From positions 16,058,001 through 16,122,000 of the forward strand of contig CM055607.1 of assembly GCA_029379385.1 (NCBI GenBank): 64,000 bases of DNA. Reading direction: 5' to 3'. The notes beneath the pieces were generated by a model that was not told where the DNA came from, made no database searches, and was given only the letters and a program-made list of their open reading frames with translations. The stretch is from Quillaja saponaria. Lineage: Eukaryota > Streptophyta > Magnoliopsida > Fabales > Quillajaceae. Made by a program: the position numbers and the translations under genes. Positions 23,471-36,404 of the stretch are shown piece by piece; positions within the stretch are counted from its first letter, which is position 1; every line of letters begins with the position of its first letter.

Positions 23471-24140
23471 TTTCTAGTGATCAAGGTCGGATCACCCTCA
23501 TCACTTTATGATTTATCACTGGAATAAGTAAGATCCTTTTGCAGCAATTTTAAATGCAACTCCTTTAACATTTTCATGTTTTCCTTTATACATTACCTCA
23601 TGCTTCTCTTGAGAATCTTCAGATTTTTGACTTATTCAAGAGCAGTCTTCTTGGCTTCAAACAACCTATGATCTTCATAACCACGTCTTCATTAGAAATG
23701 TTTTACCAAGATTTTTCAGTCCATTAATGATATTGGTGAAACTCAAAAGCATTTATGAAATAGACTCATCAGACTTCTTAATCATGCACAAGCATGTTTA
23801 CTTTAAACTTTTTCACTTGTACAGTTCTCTCGAGTATGAGACTCATTTTGTTCCATATATCATATGTAGAATCAGAAATAGAGCACCTAATAAATTCATT
23901 AGCCTCTAAAACACAAAGCAACATACTCTTAGCCTTTACATTTAACTTAACCTTTCTCTTATCTTCCTCAATCCATTTACTTCTTTCTTTTGGAAAACGT
24001 ATACCATTTTATGTCTTTTCAGGTTAGTTAATTACTAGAGACAATAGCACCCTAAATACTACAATCAATATCTTGAACAAAAATGCTCATACGAATTTTA
24101 TAGCAATCAAAATTTTGACCAATGAAGGAAGTCTGGAAAA
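23470..24140 (-). pseudogene. Ty1/copia gag (UBN2-type) relic
   Basis: Read on the minus strand the debris follows the order of copia gag proteins: GQNFDCYKIRMSIFVQDID resembles the conserved Y.W+..M..+L start, and later blocks resemble the segments for marker-cysteine-rich gag helices, including NKMSLILERTVQVKK-like text. It has many stops. It lies head to head with a plus-strand copia pol relic, so the two come from different insertions. Confidence 0.45.
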
Positions 24141-24479
24141 AGATTGACCCTTACCAAGTATATCACCTGGCCTGGTTTTCCATTACAAAATTTTTTGCAG
24201 TGATTTGTTAAAAATAATTTGTAAACAGTATTGTGATCTAGCCCTAGTACCAATTGTTGGCCCAAGAAGACAAACTAGAAGGAGATGAATAGTTTTGACG
24301 GATTAAAAAAAAGTAGGATTTCAAGTTTGTGGCATAGGAAAGACTCAGCCTAATCCATCTTTTCTTTATCGTCAGTTTTCTATTTCCTACCTTATCTCTA
24401 AATTTTATGTTTGTTAGTAAGCTTACTAAGGGCTTCAATTGTTTGGTTACCTTTAATTATAATTCTTTTGTTATTTAGG

Positions 24480-27400
24480 ATATGAAGACAAACAAGAAAA
24501 TTAAAAGAGGACGTGAATATGTGGGTCTCTACTACCTGGACTCATTTCCTTCCCCCAACATCATGTTCTGTAATTGTTACACCCCTCCAAATCCCCTATC
24601 GCCGTGGTCATCCTTCTTCGGAGAAACTCAAGAAGTTAGTACCTAGCCTGTGTCATTTGCCTAGTTTAGATTGTCAGATTTGTCAGTTGCGTAAGCACAT
24701 TCGTGTTTTTCTTTTCCTTCTCGAGTTAATAAATCAGTTGAAGTCCATACTAGTTCATTCAAATATGTGGGGTCCAATTCGCATCACTTCAAAGTTAGTA
24801 TTTCATTATTTTTATACCTTTGTAGATGACTTGTCGACTTGGCTTTATTTGATGAAAGATCATTATGAATTGCTTTCTATATTTAGTACCTTTTCTTCAG
24901 AGATAAAATAAACCGGTCTAACTTACTTGGTTATATACTTCATACTGAAAACGCTAAAGAATACTTTACCATGCCATTTAATACCTTTATGACTAGTTCT
25001 AGAATGATTCATCAATCTCCTTGCTCTCACACTCCACAACAAATTAGGGAAATTGAGAGGCAGAGTCTTCACATTCTTAAAGTTACTCGCACTTTATTAT
25101 GTTAGATGAATGTGCCTAAAGTGTTTTGAAGTGATGTAGTTGTTATAGCTTGTTATCTGATTAATGGAATGCTCGTCTTATGTTACTAATGGTGAAATAA
25201 CTTTTTTTGTGCTCTTTCCCCTGACTATTCGTTTTCCTTACCTCCTCACATCTTTGGTTTTGTGTGTTTTGCACATAAACTCTCTCAGGATATTGATAAG
25301 CTAGATCTCCATTACATTAAACACATTTTCTTAGGCTACATATACTCGCACACAGAAAGGGTATAGGTGTTACAGTCATTCTTTGAATCAAAATTTTGTT
25401 TGTGTAGATGTTACTTTCTAAGTTTACTCCATATTATACTGAGTCACATACAACTATAGATCTTGATACACTTCTTCCACTACTAGTTCCAACCCTATTA
25501 TCCATTGAACCACCTTTAAGTCTATCTAGTCATTTATCTCACATTGACTTGCATGTTTACACTTGACGTCGAGTAAATACGACCATCTCGATAAATTTAG
25601 GTGCTTCAGCAGTTGCTTCTTTACCTTCGGATCTAGTACCTAGCATCATTGATCCTCCTATTGCCATTCAAAAAGATAAACACACATGTCGTTCTCTTTA
25701 TTCTCATCCTGGTACTACCTATCTTTCAAACTTTGTTTCCTATGAACTTTTTTTTCCTTCATAATCTTCACTTGTTAGTTTGTTAACTGGTGTTTCTATT
25801 ACTAACTCTGTGTCTGAAGCTTTAACACACCTTGGGTGGAGAAATTCCATTGAAGAAGAGATGTAGGCTTTAAAGGACAAAAATACTTAGGAATTGTTGA
25901 AACTCCTCTGTGTAAGTTCGTTGTTGGTTACCGATGGTTATAAAAAGTGAAAGTTCATCATGATGGATTTATTGATCGATTGAAAGCTCGTTTATAGTGG
26001 TTAAAAAGTTACACTTGATTTTATGTTGTATAGCTTTTTAAGAAATTTTTCTTCAGTTGCTTAAACTACATCAGCTAAAGTTTTCATCTCTCTTCCAAGT
26101 ATTTTTTATTAGCCACTGCATTAGTTGTGTCACGACCTAACCAAGGCCATGACGGGCAAAGAGAAACTTAACAAGCACTAAGGCCTATCTGCTAGCCTCT
26201 AAACAATTAAATATACTTAAAGACAAATGAGATACAACATTCAATTCAATTCATATTACAACAATTCCAAATGCACTGTGGAACGAATTAGTTGTTTATA
26301 CAATTCATAAAGATTCCAAAATACAAAATAAAGTGGACACAGTTAGAAATAAGTCAATATAAATTAATTTCTTAAAATCTAACTTTTTATAACCAAGCTT
26401 AGTTACCTAACACTAAACAAGAGAGAAGACCTTTAATAATTTTGGTTATTGGAAGAGAAGTAATGATAGAAATTTACTTAACCCACATTAGTGAAAAAAA
26501 AAAAAAAAATCAATGAAGTTTTTCCTTGGGTCTTATAGCATAGATCTAATCATTATAACAAAAGTTAAGAATGGTTTTGTTCAAAAAATATATAAATTAT
26601 AAATATAGGAGAGAATATAATTAACAATTAATGAAAAATAATAATAATAAGACAAGTTAATGGCTTAACAAAACCTTGTCTCACTCTAAGTTGAACAAGG
26701 AAAACTTGGATCCATTGATTAAATGTATAAATCTTAAGAGAATGCAAAAATATAAAAAATAAATAATTGGAGGATGAGAGAAAACAAAAATGAGGGGATG
26801 AAAGCCAAAGGCTATTGGGAAGAAGAGTAAAGTGAGACCATAAAGGTCAACATGGGACATAAGAATGAGAGAAATAAAAACACAAAATAGGAATGCTACT
26901 TTATATATATATATATATATATATAGCTTATCTAACAATTAATTTTTATATTAAAACAATACATGTTCTAAAAGAAGACAAACAAAGATTATATGTATCT
27001 TATTTCTCAAAACTATAAATATATTGATGCTAAAAATAAAATAGACATCAAACTCATTTTTCTATTAACACGATTATTATTATATTAAATTTATTTTTAA
27101 TTAAGTTTAAGTATTCTAACCTAAAGTCGTCTAATTAAAAATAATTATTGAGCTCACTAAAGTAGTCCTAATAAGCTAATAGCTAAATCCCAAAATTAAA
27201 ACTTGCTACCTTAAATGTGAAGCAGTACAAGTTGTCACAAGTTGGATATTAAAAATGATTTCTTACTTCGTAATCTTGAAGCAACCTCCTGGATTTCTTT
27301 CCCAAGGGGATTCTTGCTTGATTTGACAGTTGGAGAAATCTCAATTCAGTTTGAAACATTATCCAAAAGCTTAGTTTGGTAGGTTCAGTGAGTTGTGCTT

Positions 27401-28420
27401 GGTTTGGCCTTCTGAGGTATACAATTGACCACTTTTTTTTTTTTTTTTTAAGACATACCTCTAGTAGTAAAATATTGTTGATTGTGTGTTGATGACATTG
27501 TACTCACAAGTTATGATAGTTAACAAATTTAGTAGTTGAAATTGTTCTTGTAGTCCAAATTTCAAGGGACAATTAAAATATTTCTTCAGCATTGAGGTTG
27601 TTAGATCATGGTTGTTATCTGTCTTTTTAAGAGAAAATATTTTCTTGATTTGTTGAGTGATACAGGTATATAGAACCAAAACCTGTTGATAACCTTTATC
27701 GATCTCATGCAACATTAAGATTGTACATACCAGATGACGGGAAGCATGTAACAAATCCCGAGTAGTATAAACGTCTTGTGGGAAAATTGAACTCTATACC
27801 CCACAATAACCAGACCTGATATATCTTTAACTACTAGTGTGGTTATCCAATTTCTTACTCAACCCTGGACTTCTCATTGAAATGTAGTTATTTGTATTTT
27901 GAGGTATCTAAAAAATGCACCTGGTAAGGGGTTAATATAAGAATCAAGGTCATTACTTTGATTTTCGAGGACATGATTGTGGTCACACTTTACTTTATGA
28001 ACACGATCACACTTTAATACAAGGATATTGTGATGCAAATTGGGTTGTTTGTCCATTTGATAGAAGGTTTACTATAAGGTCTTGTATCTTTTTGGGAGTA
28101 AACCTTGTTTTGTAACAAGAAGCAGAATATTGTTGCATGATCCATTGTTGAGTCTGAATATAAAGTCATGACTCATATTACTATTGAGTTAGTTTGGTTG
28201 AAAAACTTGATTAGAGGAACTTGGTTTTAAGCATTCACGGTCTATATATTTAGTTTGTGATAATTACTCTTTCATGAACGGACAAACCATATAGAGGTTG
28301 ACTGTCTATTTATTCAAGAGAAGATTCTAGACAATACAATCAAAATTGCATATATATGTGAAGTCGGAGGATTAGTTAGTAGATTTGCTTACTAAATCTT
28401 TAGGAGGAACTTGAGACTTT
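24480..28420 (+). pseudogene. Ty1/copia pol relic (integrase, RT, RNase H), split by a solo LTR
   Basis: A decayed plus-strand polyprotein. At 24600-24905 it shows the pre-integrase and start of integrase: GHPSSEKLKKLV, then C..C before KHIRVFLF, VHSNMWGPI and FVDDLSTWLYLMKDHYE. RT starts near 25870 (ALKDKNT) and is cut at 26127. It resumes after the nested LTR with EQPPGFLSQGDSCL and a LKHYPKAxFGRFSE block at 27240-27400. The end of RT and RNase H lie at about 27780-28420, including VGKLNSIP, ILLHDPLL, LGFKHSR, IYLVCDN and HERTKPYR-like text. Stops and frameshifts occur throughout, and no flanking LTR pair was identified. Confidence 0.75.
26128..27239. mobile_element. Solo LTR, 1112 bp, nested in copia pol
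   Basis: It begins TGTCACGACC and ends GTTGTCACA, giving the 5'-TG...CA-3' ends of an LTR. A perfect 5-bp direct repeat AGTTG flanks it at 26123-26127 and 27240-27244. Excision in silico rejoins the copia reading around the LDVKNAFL-type motif. No internal retrotransposon sequence or second LTR remains, as expected after LTR-LTR recombination. The TGTCACGACC start is seen in some Ty3/gypsy LTRs. A (TA)n run sits at about 26902-26925. Confidence 0.85.
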
Positions 28421-28444
28421 ACTATAATCTGTAACAAGCTTATA

Positions 28445-29398
28445 CTATATAATTTATATGCGCATTGCGTGTGAATTATGTTTACGATATATATATTTTC
28501 AACCACAATTAACTTACATATTAAAAAATTACAATTAATAAAAAATAGTACTCCATTTTAATGTAATTAAACTAAATATAATTCAAAATAAAATTCAGAA
28601 TATAAATTTATAATTTTTTTAATTCTTAAGATAAAAGAAGAAATAAAAAATAATATAATAATAAAATAAAAATATACTCTTAATTTTTTTTTTTAAAGAA
28701 AAAATTGATTCATAAAATCAAGAAGAATTAGAAAAAAAATAAATAAACCTGCAAATTCTAAAAATTCGAATTAATGGATGACGTAAAAGAATTACAATTA
28801 ATAAAAATTACTCCATGTTAATGTAATTAAAAAAATAAGTAAATATAATTAAAATTAAAATTCATATTAAAAATTAATTTTTTATTCTTAAGATAGAAGA
28901 AGAATTAATAAAATAATATAATAACTAAGTAAAATTCTTAATATTTTTTTTTAATTCACAATTTTTTGATTCATAAAATAAAAAAGAATTAGGAAAAAAA
29001 AAAAAAAACCTACACATTCTAAAAGTTAGAATTAATGGATGACATAGGTGTTCATAATTGTTGGATAATAATATTATAATGAATGCATATAGTATTTGGT
29101 TCCATTTCACTTGAAAACAATATAAATTTGTTAAATTTTAATTAACTAAAAGAGTTATAATCGATTGATATTGAGAAGAATTTATTAAGAAAAAAAAACA
29201 ATTTATAGTATTAAAATAGTTACTATTCCTATTGATATTAAAATGGAAAAGAATTAGAGAAAAATGGGCAAAATAAATAGTAGTCTATTTGGAGCAAAGT
29301 AATAACTAAAGGTAATTATGTAATAATAAAAACTCATTAGGTTATTTAAGAAAATAAAAAATTTCTTTTCAATAAGCCACTTTTATATATAGTATAGA
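28445..29398 (-). mobile_element. Helitron-like non-autonomous element, minus strand
   Basis: On the minus strand it starts TCTATACTATATATAAAAG after an A, as Helitrons do (A|T insertion, TC start). It ends with a hairpin-like CACACGCAATGCGCAT, then about 15 bp and ATAG followed by T, a variant of the terminal CTRR. The first 200 bp match the plus-strand element at 29800 in inverted orientation. It contains a 260-bp internal tandem duplication. No RepHel gene is present. Confidence 0.6.
28529..29043. repeat. Tandem duplication of about 255 bp
   Basis: Copies at about 28529-28782 and 28793-29043 share ACAATTAATAAAAA, TTAATGTAATTAAA, TTCTTAAGATA and GAATTAATGGATGAC in the same order with scattered differences and small indels. 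Both lie inside the minus-strand Helitron-like element. Confidence 0.8.
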
Positions 29399-29799
29399 TA
29401 TGAAATAAAAAAAAAAGCTACGAACTACTAACACTATTCTATTGTTGAATAAGCACCTTTATGGTGTCCTATTATAGTATAAATATGAAAATAATAACTA
29501 TCCACTACTAACACAATTCTATTATTAAATAAACACTAATTTTCTTTTAATCAGTAATCCAATCTTATTGCCCATCTTTCTCATTCGCTACTCATTCTTC
29601 CACATGTTAGACTGAATCAATCAGTAAATTATTGAAAGGAGATTGATCATATAATACTAAAATAAGTTTATGATTATTTATTTGGTTTAACTTTTATGAT
29701 GATTTAAGTTTTTCTTTTAGGATAAAAAGAACTTTCAATATTTATTTTTAAAATAAAAGCATCTAATCAAGAGGGCGTGCAAGAATGTTAGTACATATA

Positions 29800-30786
29800 T
29801 CTATACTATATATAAAAGTGATTTAATGGCAAATTTTTTGATTTCCTTAAGTACCCTTATGAAATTGTTATTATTACAAATATAGTTACCTTTAGTTATA
29901 TTTTACTTCAAATAGACTACTATTAATTTTTTTCTAATTTTCTCTGTTTTAATATCAATATTATTAATTGTAATAGAAGTATTGATTTATTTTTTTACTA
30001 ATTCTTCTCAATATTAATAAATCTTCAATTTTTTAATAATTATATGTCAATGGTAAATAAGATTGAATTTCTCAATTTTTTTTTTTTTTTTTGTTTAATG
30101 AGTTCCTAATAATCATAGTTTTTTTAGTTATTCTCAAATTTATGAATTAATTTTTATTTTGTTAAAAAAAGACTATGAATTAAAAGAAATATTAAGAGTA
30201 TAATTTTTATGATTATAATATTGTTGCTTTAAATTTTAATTCATTAAAATTATTTTTCTAATAATTATATGTCAATAATAGTGAAGATTGAATTTCTCAA
30301 ATTATTTTATTTAATAAGTTTCTTATAATTATAATATTATTTAGATATTCTCAAATTTATGAATCAATATAAAAAATATTGAGAGTATAGTTTTCATAAT
30401 TACACTATTGTTGTTTTAATTTTTTATTCTTTTTTCATCTTAAGAATTAAAAATATATATATAAATTTATGATTTTAATATTTTTGCTAGATTTTTTTTA
30501 TGAATATAAAGTGTTTTACTGGAAAGAAATTCTTTTTTTTTTTTAAATACCCTTATAATAGGATTATAATTATTTTATGACTATTGATTTTTTAAAAAAA
30601 TATAAAGAGCGCAAAATTTTTAAAAAATTATATGTTTATATTATCAATTAATTTTTTAATGTCATTAGCATGAAGTTTTTTTTTCATTAACTATTATTTT
30701 CTTGATATGTACATAAACTATTGATGAACAAATATGTAAATATTATAAACGAGATTCACGTGCAACGCGTGTGCCACGAAAATTAG
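29800..30786 (+). mobile_element. Helitron-like non-autonomous element, plus strand, 987 bp
   Basis: It starts TCTATACTATATATAAAAG after an A and ends TTAG before T, preceded by the short hairpin CACG-TGCAACG-CGTG (30757-30771). This layout is that of plant Helitrons, with the terminal CTAG mutated to TTAG. Its 5' part is clearly related to the element at 28445-29398, with which it forms a head-to-head pair about 400 bp apart. No coding capacity. Confidence 0.65.
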
Positions 30787-30798
30787 TATATATCTATA

Positions 30799-31527
30799 TC
30801 TATACTACAAATAAAAGAGACTTAAAGGAAGAATCTTTTGATTTCCTATTTTACCCTTTGTACTTAATTAATTTCCAATATTGTCATGTACTCTTTTGAT
30901 GTTTAGAGTTTGAATGAAATTAAAATTTTAAAACTTAATATATTTTTAATTAAATAGGTTAGAGTTTTGTTCTAATATAAATTGTTTTCTTTTTTTTTTT
31001 CAAAACTTTCTAATTGTTTTAGAATAGTACTCTAATTATATTATATATAATAACATGTGTAGAACTTATATTTGCATAATACATTAGCAAGCTTGGAACT
31101 CTTCTTCCAACCATAATTGGTTAGTTTATTCCAACCATAACCATAACCATAACCATAACCATAACTTCTTATGTGCTTTCTTTATATTTGACTATGAAGC
31201 TCCATGTTTATGTACTCTTTTAATTTTTTGTGTTTGCAATTTTTGAGTTTACACCATTAGAGCATATGGCATATCTCTTATGTTGAATTCTTTGCTAGAA
31301 GTTCAGGTGACTGAACATATTAACGAGTATATATAATAAATATTCTCATTAGACTGTATTATGATTAATTAGGCTTTATGAAAGTTTGTTAATTTCTTTC
31401 CCATTATTATACTTGGACTTAATGAATATATGTGTGGAGTCTTAATTAGTAGGCTTGCTTAGTTTACAAGCTAACTGATTAAAATTATATATATAATTTC
31501 ACGTGTTAGACGTATATATTAATTTAG
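30799..31527 (+). mobile_element. Possible third Helitron-like element
   Basis: It starts TCTATACTACAAATAAAAGA twelve bases after the preceding element and ends near TTTCACGTGTTAGACGTAT followed by TTTAG before T. The 5' motif is convincing. The 3' hairpin is weak, so the right border is tentative. Confidence 0.4.
31133..31165. repeat. (AACCAT)n hexanucleotide repeat
   Basis: About five perfect AACCAT units in tandem, with looser copies just upstream. It lies inside the possible third Helitron-like element. Confidence 0.9.
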
Positions 31528-33186
31528 TAAGTTGATGAAATCAATTAATTATTCTATTATACTTTTGCTTTGACGGTTTGTTCTTAAAAAGAAGTAAATT
31601 TTCATATAAACATGTATATATATGCTAAAAACCATATATATGCATATTATTCTTTAGCAAAATTGGTCATGACATGGGCTAGAATGATTCCGAAAGAGAA
31701 AGCATAGTTTATTTCATAAATATAATGTTGCTATTGATTTTGTTTCTCATTTTATTTATTATTATTATTGTCTTATCTTCTTGTCATATGGATCAGTAGA
31801 AAAAACTCTAATCCATATTTATGCCAAGAACTACAAGTTTAATTAGGAGTAACTAATTAATACTTCATTATCTTTGGTATCGCTAACGTCTTTTCTTTTT
31901 TCTTTTTTTCCTAATTTTTAAGGATTTATTTGACAAATGCCATTTAATTACTATGGAATCTCATAAAGAAATATATGGTATATTTATACTCTATTAAGAT
32001 TTACATAAACGCCTATTACAGTTTTTTGGTAAGTCATTACATTATATTTATAAATTATTTATTTGTTAATTATATATAGGTTTTTTAGAACTTACTGAAC
32101 TACAACTTAAATTTAAATGTATTCATATCCAAAAGTTGCAAATCTTACAAGATAAATAGATTTTTTTTTTAATTTTAATTTTAATTTTTAAAACATTTAT
32201 TTATCATAAACATGAGATAACGTATATGTCAAAAAAGCTAGTATGTAATATATATATATATATATATATATATATGGTAGTTTATAGTCACATATTGCTC
32301 AAATGTAGTAGTCTATATATTCTCATTTTGTATTCTCATTTCATATAAATAAATATTATGGGTGTAGTTTTTGAGCATTCAAGCTACAACTATTTTCTTT
32401 ATTATATTTATTCTAATAGATCTTGTTAAAAAATTAAGCTCAATCACGTATTAAGTAAAGGAAAATAAGAAATAAGAAAACAAAGTGAAAAAAAAATAAA
32501 AAAAATCCTATGACACAATCAACTATAGGGGCTCGGCTCGAGCAAACATATATATTCAGCCAAGTTTTGTGAGGACATAAATTTTTTTCCAGTCTACCAC
32601 GTCCCAAACTTTGACTAATGCATTCAAAGCGACACAACGAAAACCCACCATCAATATTAATGGGCTTTTGCCTGTTGCTCTGGGCTGCAGTTTTGTTAGT
32701 TGGGTTCAAGATTCTTCCCTTCCTCCGTATGTAAATTACGTTGGCGTTGAACTCATCATAGAAATGTAAATCCCTGAAAAGTCAGAAAAAGTATTTTATT
32801 TTGAACGAAATATATTAGTCGATGGTGAAAGCAAAAGCAAGCAAACACTTTTTATTTTGTCGATTCCTCAATCTTTAATAATTGCTATGAATAGTGTTTG
32901 ATTTATCTATACATCTATCTCGATCTCTATCTCTCATCTCTATTAATTACAAATTTCCTCTGAATTCTTTTCATGAGAAACAAACAGATATGTAAGAACT
33001 TTCAATTTCCTTGTCATTTTCAATTATTTCTTGTTATTGCCTCTGTATGTTTTGATTTGGTTCTAATTTCTAATGAATTTCTTTCTTATTGACTACATTT
33101 ACCAGAAGATACATCTACATTCTTACTTTTATTCTGGCCGATATCGAGCTTGATGTTTATCTTCTGGTTAGCTGGGAGTTAACTAG
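31528..33186. other. AT-rich region without recognised gene
   Basis: It contains a long (TA)n run at about 32249-32275. A minus-strand 89-codon frame at 32440-32709 shows no family resemblance. The stretch around 32890-33190 is CT-rich with TCTATCTC repeats and could be a former 5' leader, but no exon was defined. Confidence 0.4.
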
Positions 33187-33290
33187 GTATGTGCTTAAAT
33201 CATATTATTTGCTATTTTATTTTCTATCTTTTTAGAATTTTAAGTTTTATATGGTGAAGATGACTCCACCACATTCCTCTATCTTATAAA
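33187..33290. repeat. Direct repeat flanking the inverted-repeat block, left copy
   Basis: This stretch, beginning TATGTGCTTAAATCATATTA and ending near ATAAAAAGAT, recurs in the same orientation at about 36405-36512. The two copies bracket the large inverted repeat. They are about 90% alike by eye, with differing T runs. Confidence 0.8.
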
Positions 33291-36090
33291 AAGATAGTTC
33301 CTATTGACAAAATGTATGCTTAGCGGATTAGCCCCATTTTATCTCCTTAATAATTTTTCTCCTGAACTCGATCCCAAGTATACTTTATATTATCTAAATA
33401 TCCTTTTAGAGACAGGGTCAATGTCTCATTAACTATGGGTGAAAACTGGTTCTTAGTGGGTTATTCAAAGCTCATTATTTGTATGGTCTTAAAACCAAAA
33501 GAATGGTATATTGATTTATACCGCCAAAGACAATGAAGAGACAAAAAAATATTTTCTAGGTTATATAATTATTTTGATTATATGGCTGCTTGGAAAATTT
33601 GCTCTTATTTGAGAACAAAGCTTGGAAGGATAGTTGGTTTTTAAGATTTACTCTTAATGAAGAGTTTGCTGAAAATTCATTTCCTCAATGGTTTAAAAGA
33701 TGGTATTTTTCTTGCAGATTATTTTCTATCTCCCTTCCAAAATATGTTCGAACCATATTGGGAAAGATTTAACGAAAATAATTCTCTCTAGAAGCACAAG
33801 ACAAAGTGATAATGTCTTTTCCCGGATGAAATGAAAATTGGATTCATGTAACAAGAGAAAGGTTTCCCATTCCTTAGCCGAAAAGATAGGTGGCCATGAA
33901 ATAGGGATTAAGTGAAACATAATTGTTGCGTATTATCAAATTCCTTGGGATAGTAAACTGGGAATATATCGTGAAAGATTGTACTTAATTTGTCAAATTT
34001 TGAAATTAAACAGACAGTATCATGTTGATTCGAAGAACCTAAATAAAATGGTAAGATAAATTTTCTAATTTTGAAGAAAATCTTCATAACCATTATAAAT
34101 TAGGGATTCTGCGATCTCTACCACCAATGTCTACACCTTATACACCTGAAATAAGCAGGTTCTAGATATGGTTAAAGGTTTATTAGCCTCTTCTGTAAAA
34201 TATGATATTTTGACAGAATTATTAATAATTCTTAAAGATAATGGTGCAAATTAATAAGAGTCAAGATAATCCAACTTATTTTCAAGATTCTCAAGACCCG
34301 AAGGATGAAGGAACTGAATATTTTTTTAGAAGAAGGACCCATCCCTAACAATGTTATTCACTTTATTAAAGTAAGAATACCTTGCTGGTGGATCGACTCT
34401 AACTTATCTAGGACACGTGCTTAGACAAATATGAGTGTCTTATCATCAAGGCATCTACTTTAATTGTTTTTATCATTTAAGAATCTATTTTTACAAGTTG
34501 CTTGTCTATGTTTTTTCTATTTAAAGGAACCCTCTTCTACGTAGAAGACATTGTTTATTGTAACATTTTCTACTATGTGAGAAGTTTTCCTTGTAAGACA
34601 TTAGGTAAAGTACTTATATAGAATAATGAAGCCACACTAATGAACTCACAAAAGGAAAAAGCTCACGAAGACACTCACAAGGAAAACTTCTCACACAGTA
34701 GAAAATGCTTTAATAAGCGATGTTTTCTACATAGAGAGGGCTCCTTTAAATAGGAAAAATATAGACAAACAACTTTTAAAAGTAGATTCTTAAATGATAA
34801 AAACAATTAAAGTAGATGCCTTGATGATAAGACACTCATATTTGTCTAAGCACGTGTCCTGGATAAGTTAGAGTCGATCCACCAACAAGGTATTCTTACT
34901 TTAATAAAGTGAATAACATTGTTAGGGATGGGTCCCTTCTTCTAAAAAAATATTCAGTTCCTTCATCCTTCGGGTCTTGAGAATCTTGAAAATAAGTTGG
35001 ATTATCTTGACTCTTATTAATTTGGACCATTATCTTGATAAAAACAACTAAAGTAGATGCCTTAATGATATATAAGGCACCACTACTTGTCTGGGCACGT
35101 GTCCTGGATAAGCTGGAGTCGATCCGCCAGCAAGGTATTCTTACTTTAATAAGTGACTAGCATTATTAGGGATGGGTCCCTTCTTCTAAAAATCTTCAGC
35201 TCTTTCATCCTCCGGGTCTTGAGAATTTTGAAAATAAACTGGATCATTTTGACTCGTAATATTTGAACCATTATCTTCAAGAATTTTTAATAATTCTTTC
35301 TGAATATTATCTTTTGAGAAAGAGGCTAATAAACCTTTAACCATGTCCAAAACCTGCTTATTTTTAAGTGTATAAGGTGCAGAAGTTGGTGGTAGACATC
35401 GCAAAATCCCTAATTTCTGATAGTTATTAAGATTTTCTTCAAAATTAGAAAAAATATACCACTATTTTATCTGGTTTCTTCCAATCAACCATGGTACTGT
35501 CTGATTAATTTTAAAATTTGACAAAGTACAGTCCTTCAAGATATATATCTATTTTACTATCCAAGGATACACAACATATTGTCTTGTGCCACTAGCCGAA
35601 TTATTTTCGTTAAATCTATCCAAATATGGTTGAACATATTTTGGAAGGGAGATAGAAAATAATTTGCAAGAAAAATACCAAGTTTTAAACCATTGAGGAA
35701 ATGAATTTTCAGCAGGCTCTTCATTAAGAGTAAATCTTGACAATCAACTATGCTTCCGAGCTTTGTTCTCAAATAAAAGCAAATTTTTCCAAGTAGCCAT
35801 ATAGTCAAAATAATTATCTGGGAAATATTTTTCTATCTCTTAATTGTCTTTGGCGATATAAATTCATATCCCATTCTTTTGGTTTTAAGACCTTATAAAT
35901 AATGAGCTTTAAATAAGCCCACTCAAACTAGTTCTCACCAAGGGTTTATGAGACAACTCTGTCTTACACTTGGGATCAAGTTAGAGAAAGATTATTATAG
36001 AGATAAAATGGAGCTATTTCATAAGGTGCTAAAATTAACATACCTTTTTTTCAACATACCTTTTTTTCAATAGGAGCTATCTTTTTATAA
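33290..36090. mobile_element. Large inverted repeat of retroelement/pararetrovirus-like sequence
   Basis: Two arms face each other around an 82-bp loop (34595-34676). The inner 360 bp of each arm (34235-34594 and 34677-35036) are about 94% identical by eye. The outer arms (33290-34485 and about 35037-36090) are more diverged, and part of the inner segment is duplicated again in the right arm. Each arm carries remnants of an unidentified protein with a Trp/Phe-rich block (FPQWFK.WYFSC, ISLPKYV) and a later Lys/Glu-rich part, all with stops. After these, a CACGTGTCCTGGATAAG-type tract and a TATTTAAAGG box resemble the intergenic promoter layout of plant pararetroviruses. An LTR element is an alternative. 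The copies are defective. Confidence 0.5.
34518..34527 (+). promoter_or_regulatory. TATA-like box in left arm
   Basis: TATTTAAAGG follows a T-rich tract and lies about 75 bp before the centre of the inverted repeat. A matching box occurs on the minus strand in the right arm (near 34744-34753). If both were active, convergent transcripts would overlap over the arms. Confidence 0.3.
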
Positions 36091-36404
36091 GATAGATAGA
36101 TGTAAGAATATTTGAAATTCTTTGTATTACAAGGACGAGCTAGTTCATAAGAGTAACATGTTTTTTTTCTCAATTATCAGAATCCTCAACAATAGGGTTT
36201 TGCATACTTCTTTTAGCTGGGGAAGGCACAATTCCTTTTCCTTTAAGATCCTTGCAGATTATGATATATCTATTGTGGAAGTAGGCCAACATTTATATTG
36301 GCAAAATTACTTCTTGAGTTGTAATTGCTATCTTATTAGTTTCAGCCATTACAGCTGTTCGTAGTCCACAAACCTTTCATACTGACAGTTAAAATTTCTT
36401 TGAA

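Noticed and set aside
32440..32709. 89-codon minus-strand frame with a hydrophobic Phe/Leu tail
   Set aside because: The tail arises from an A-rich tract; no signal, domain or conserved motif was recognised.
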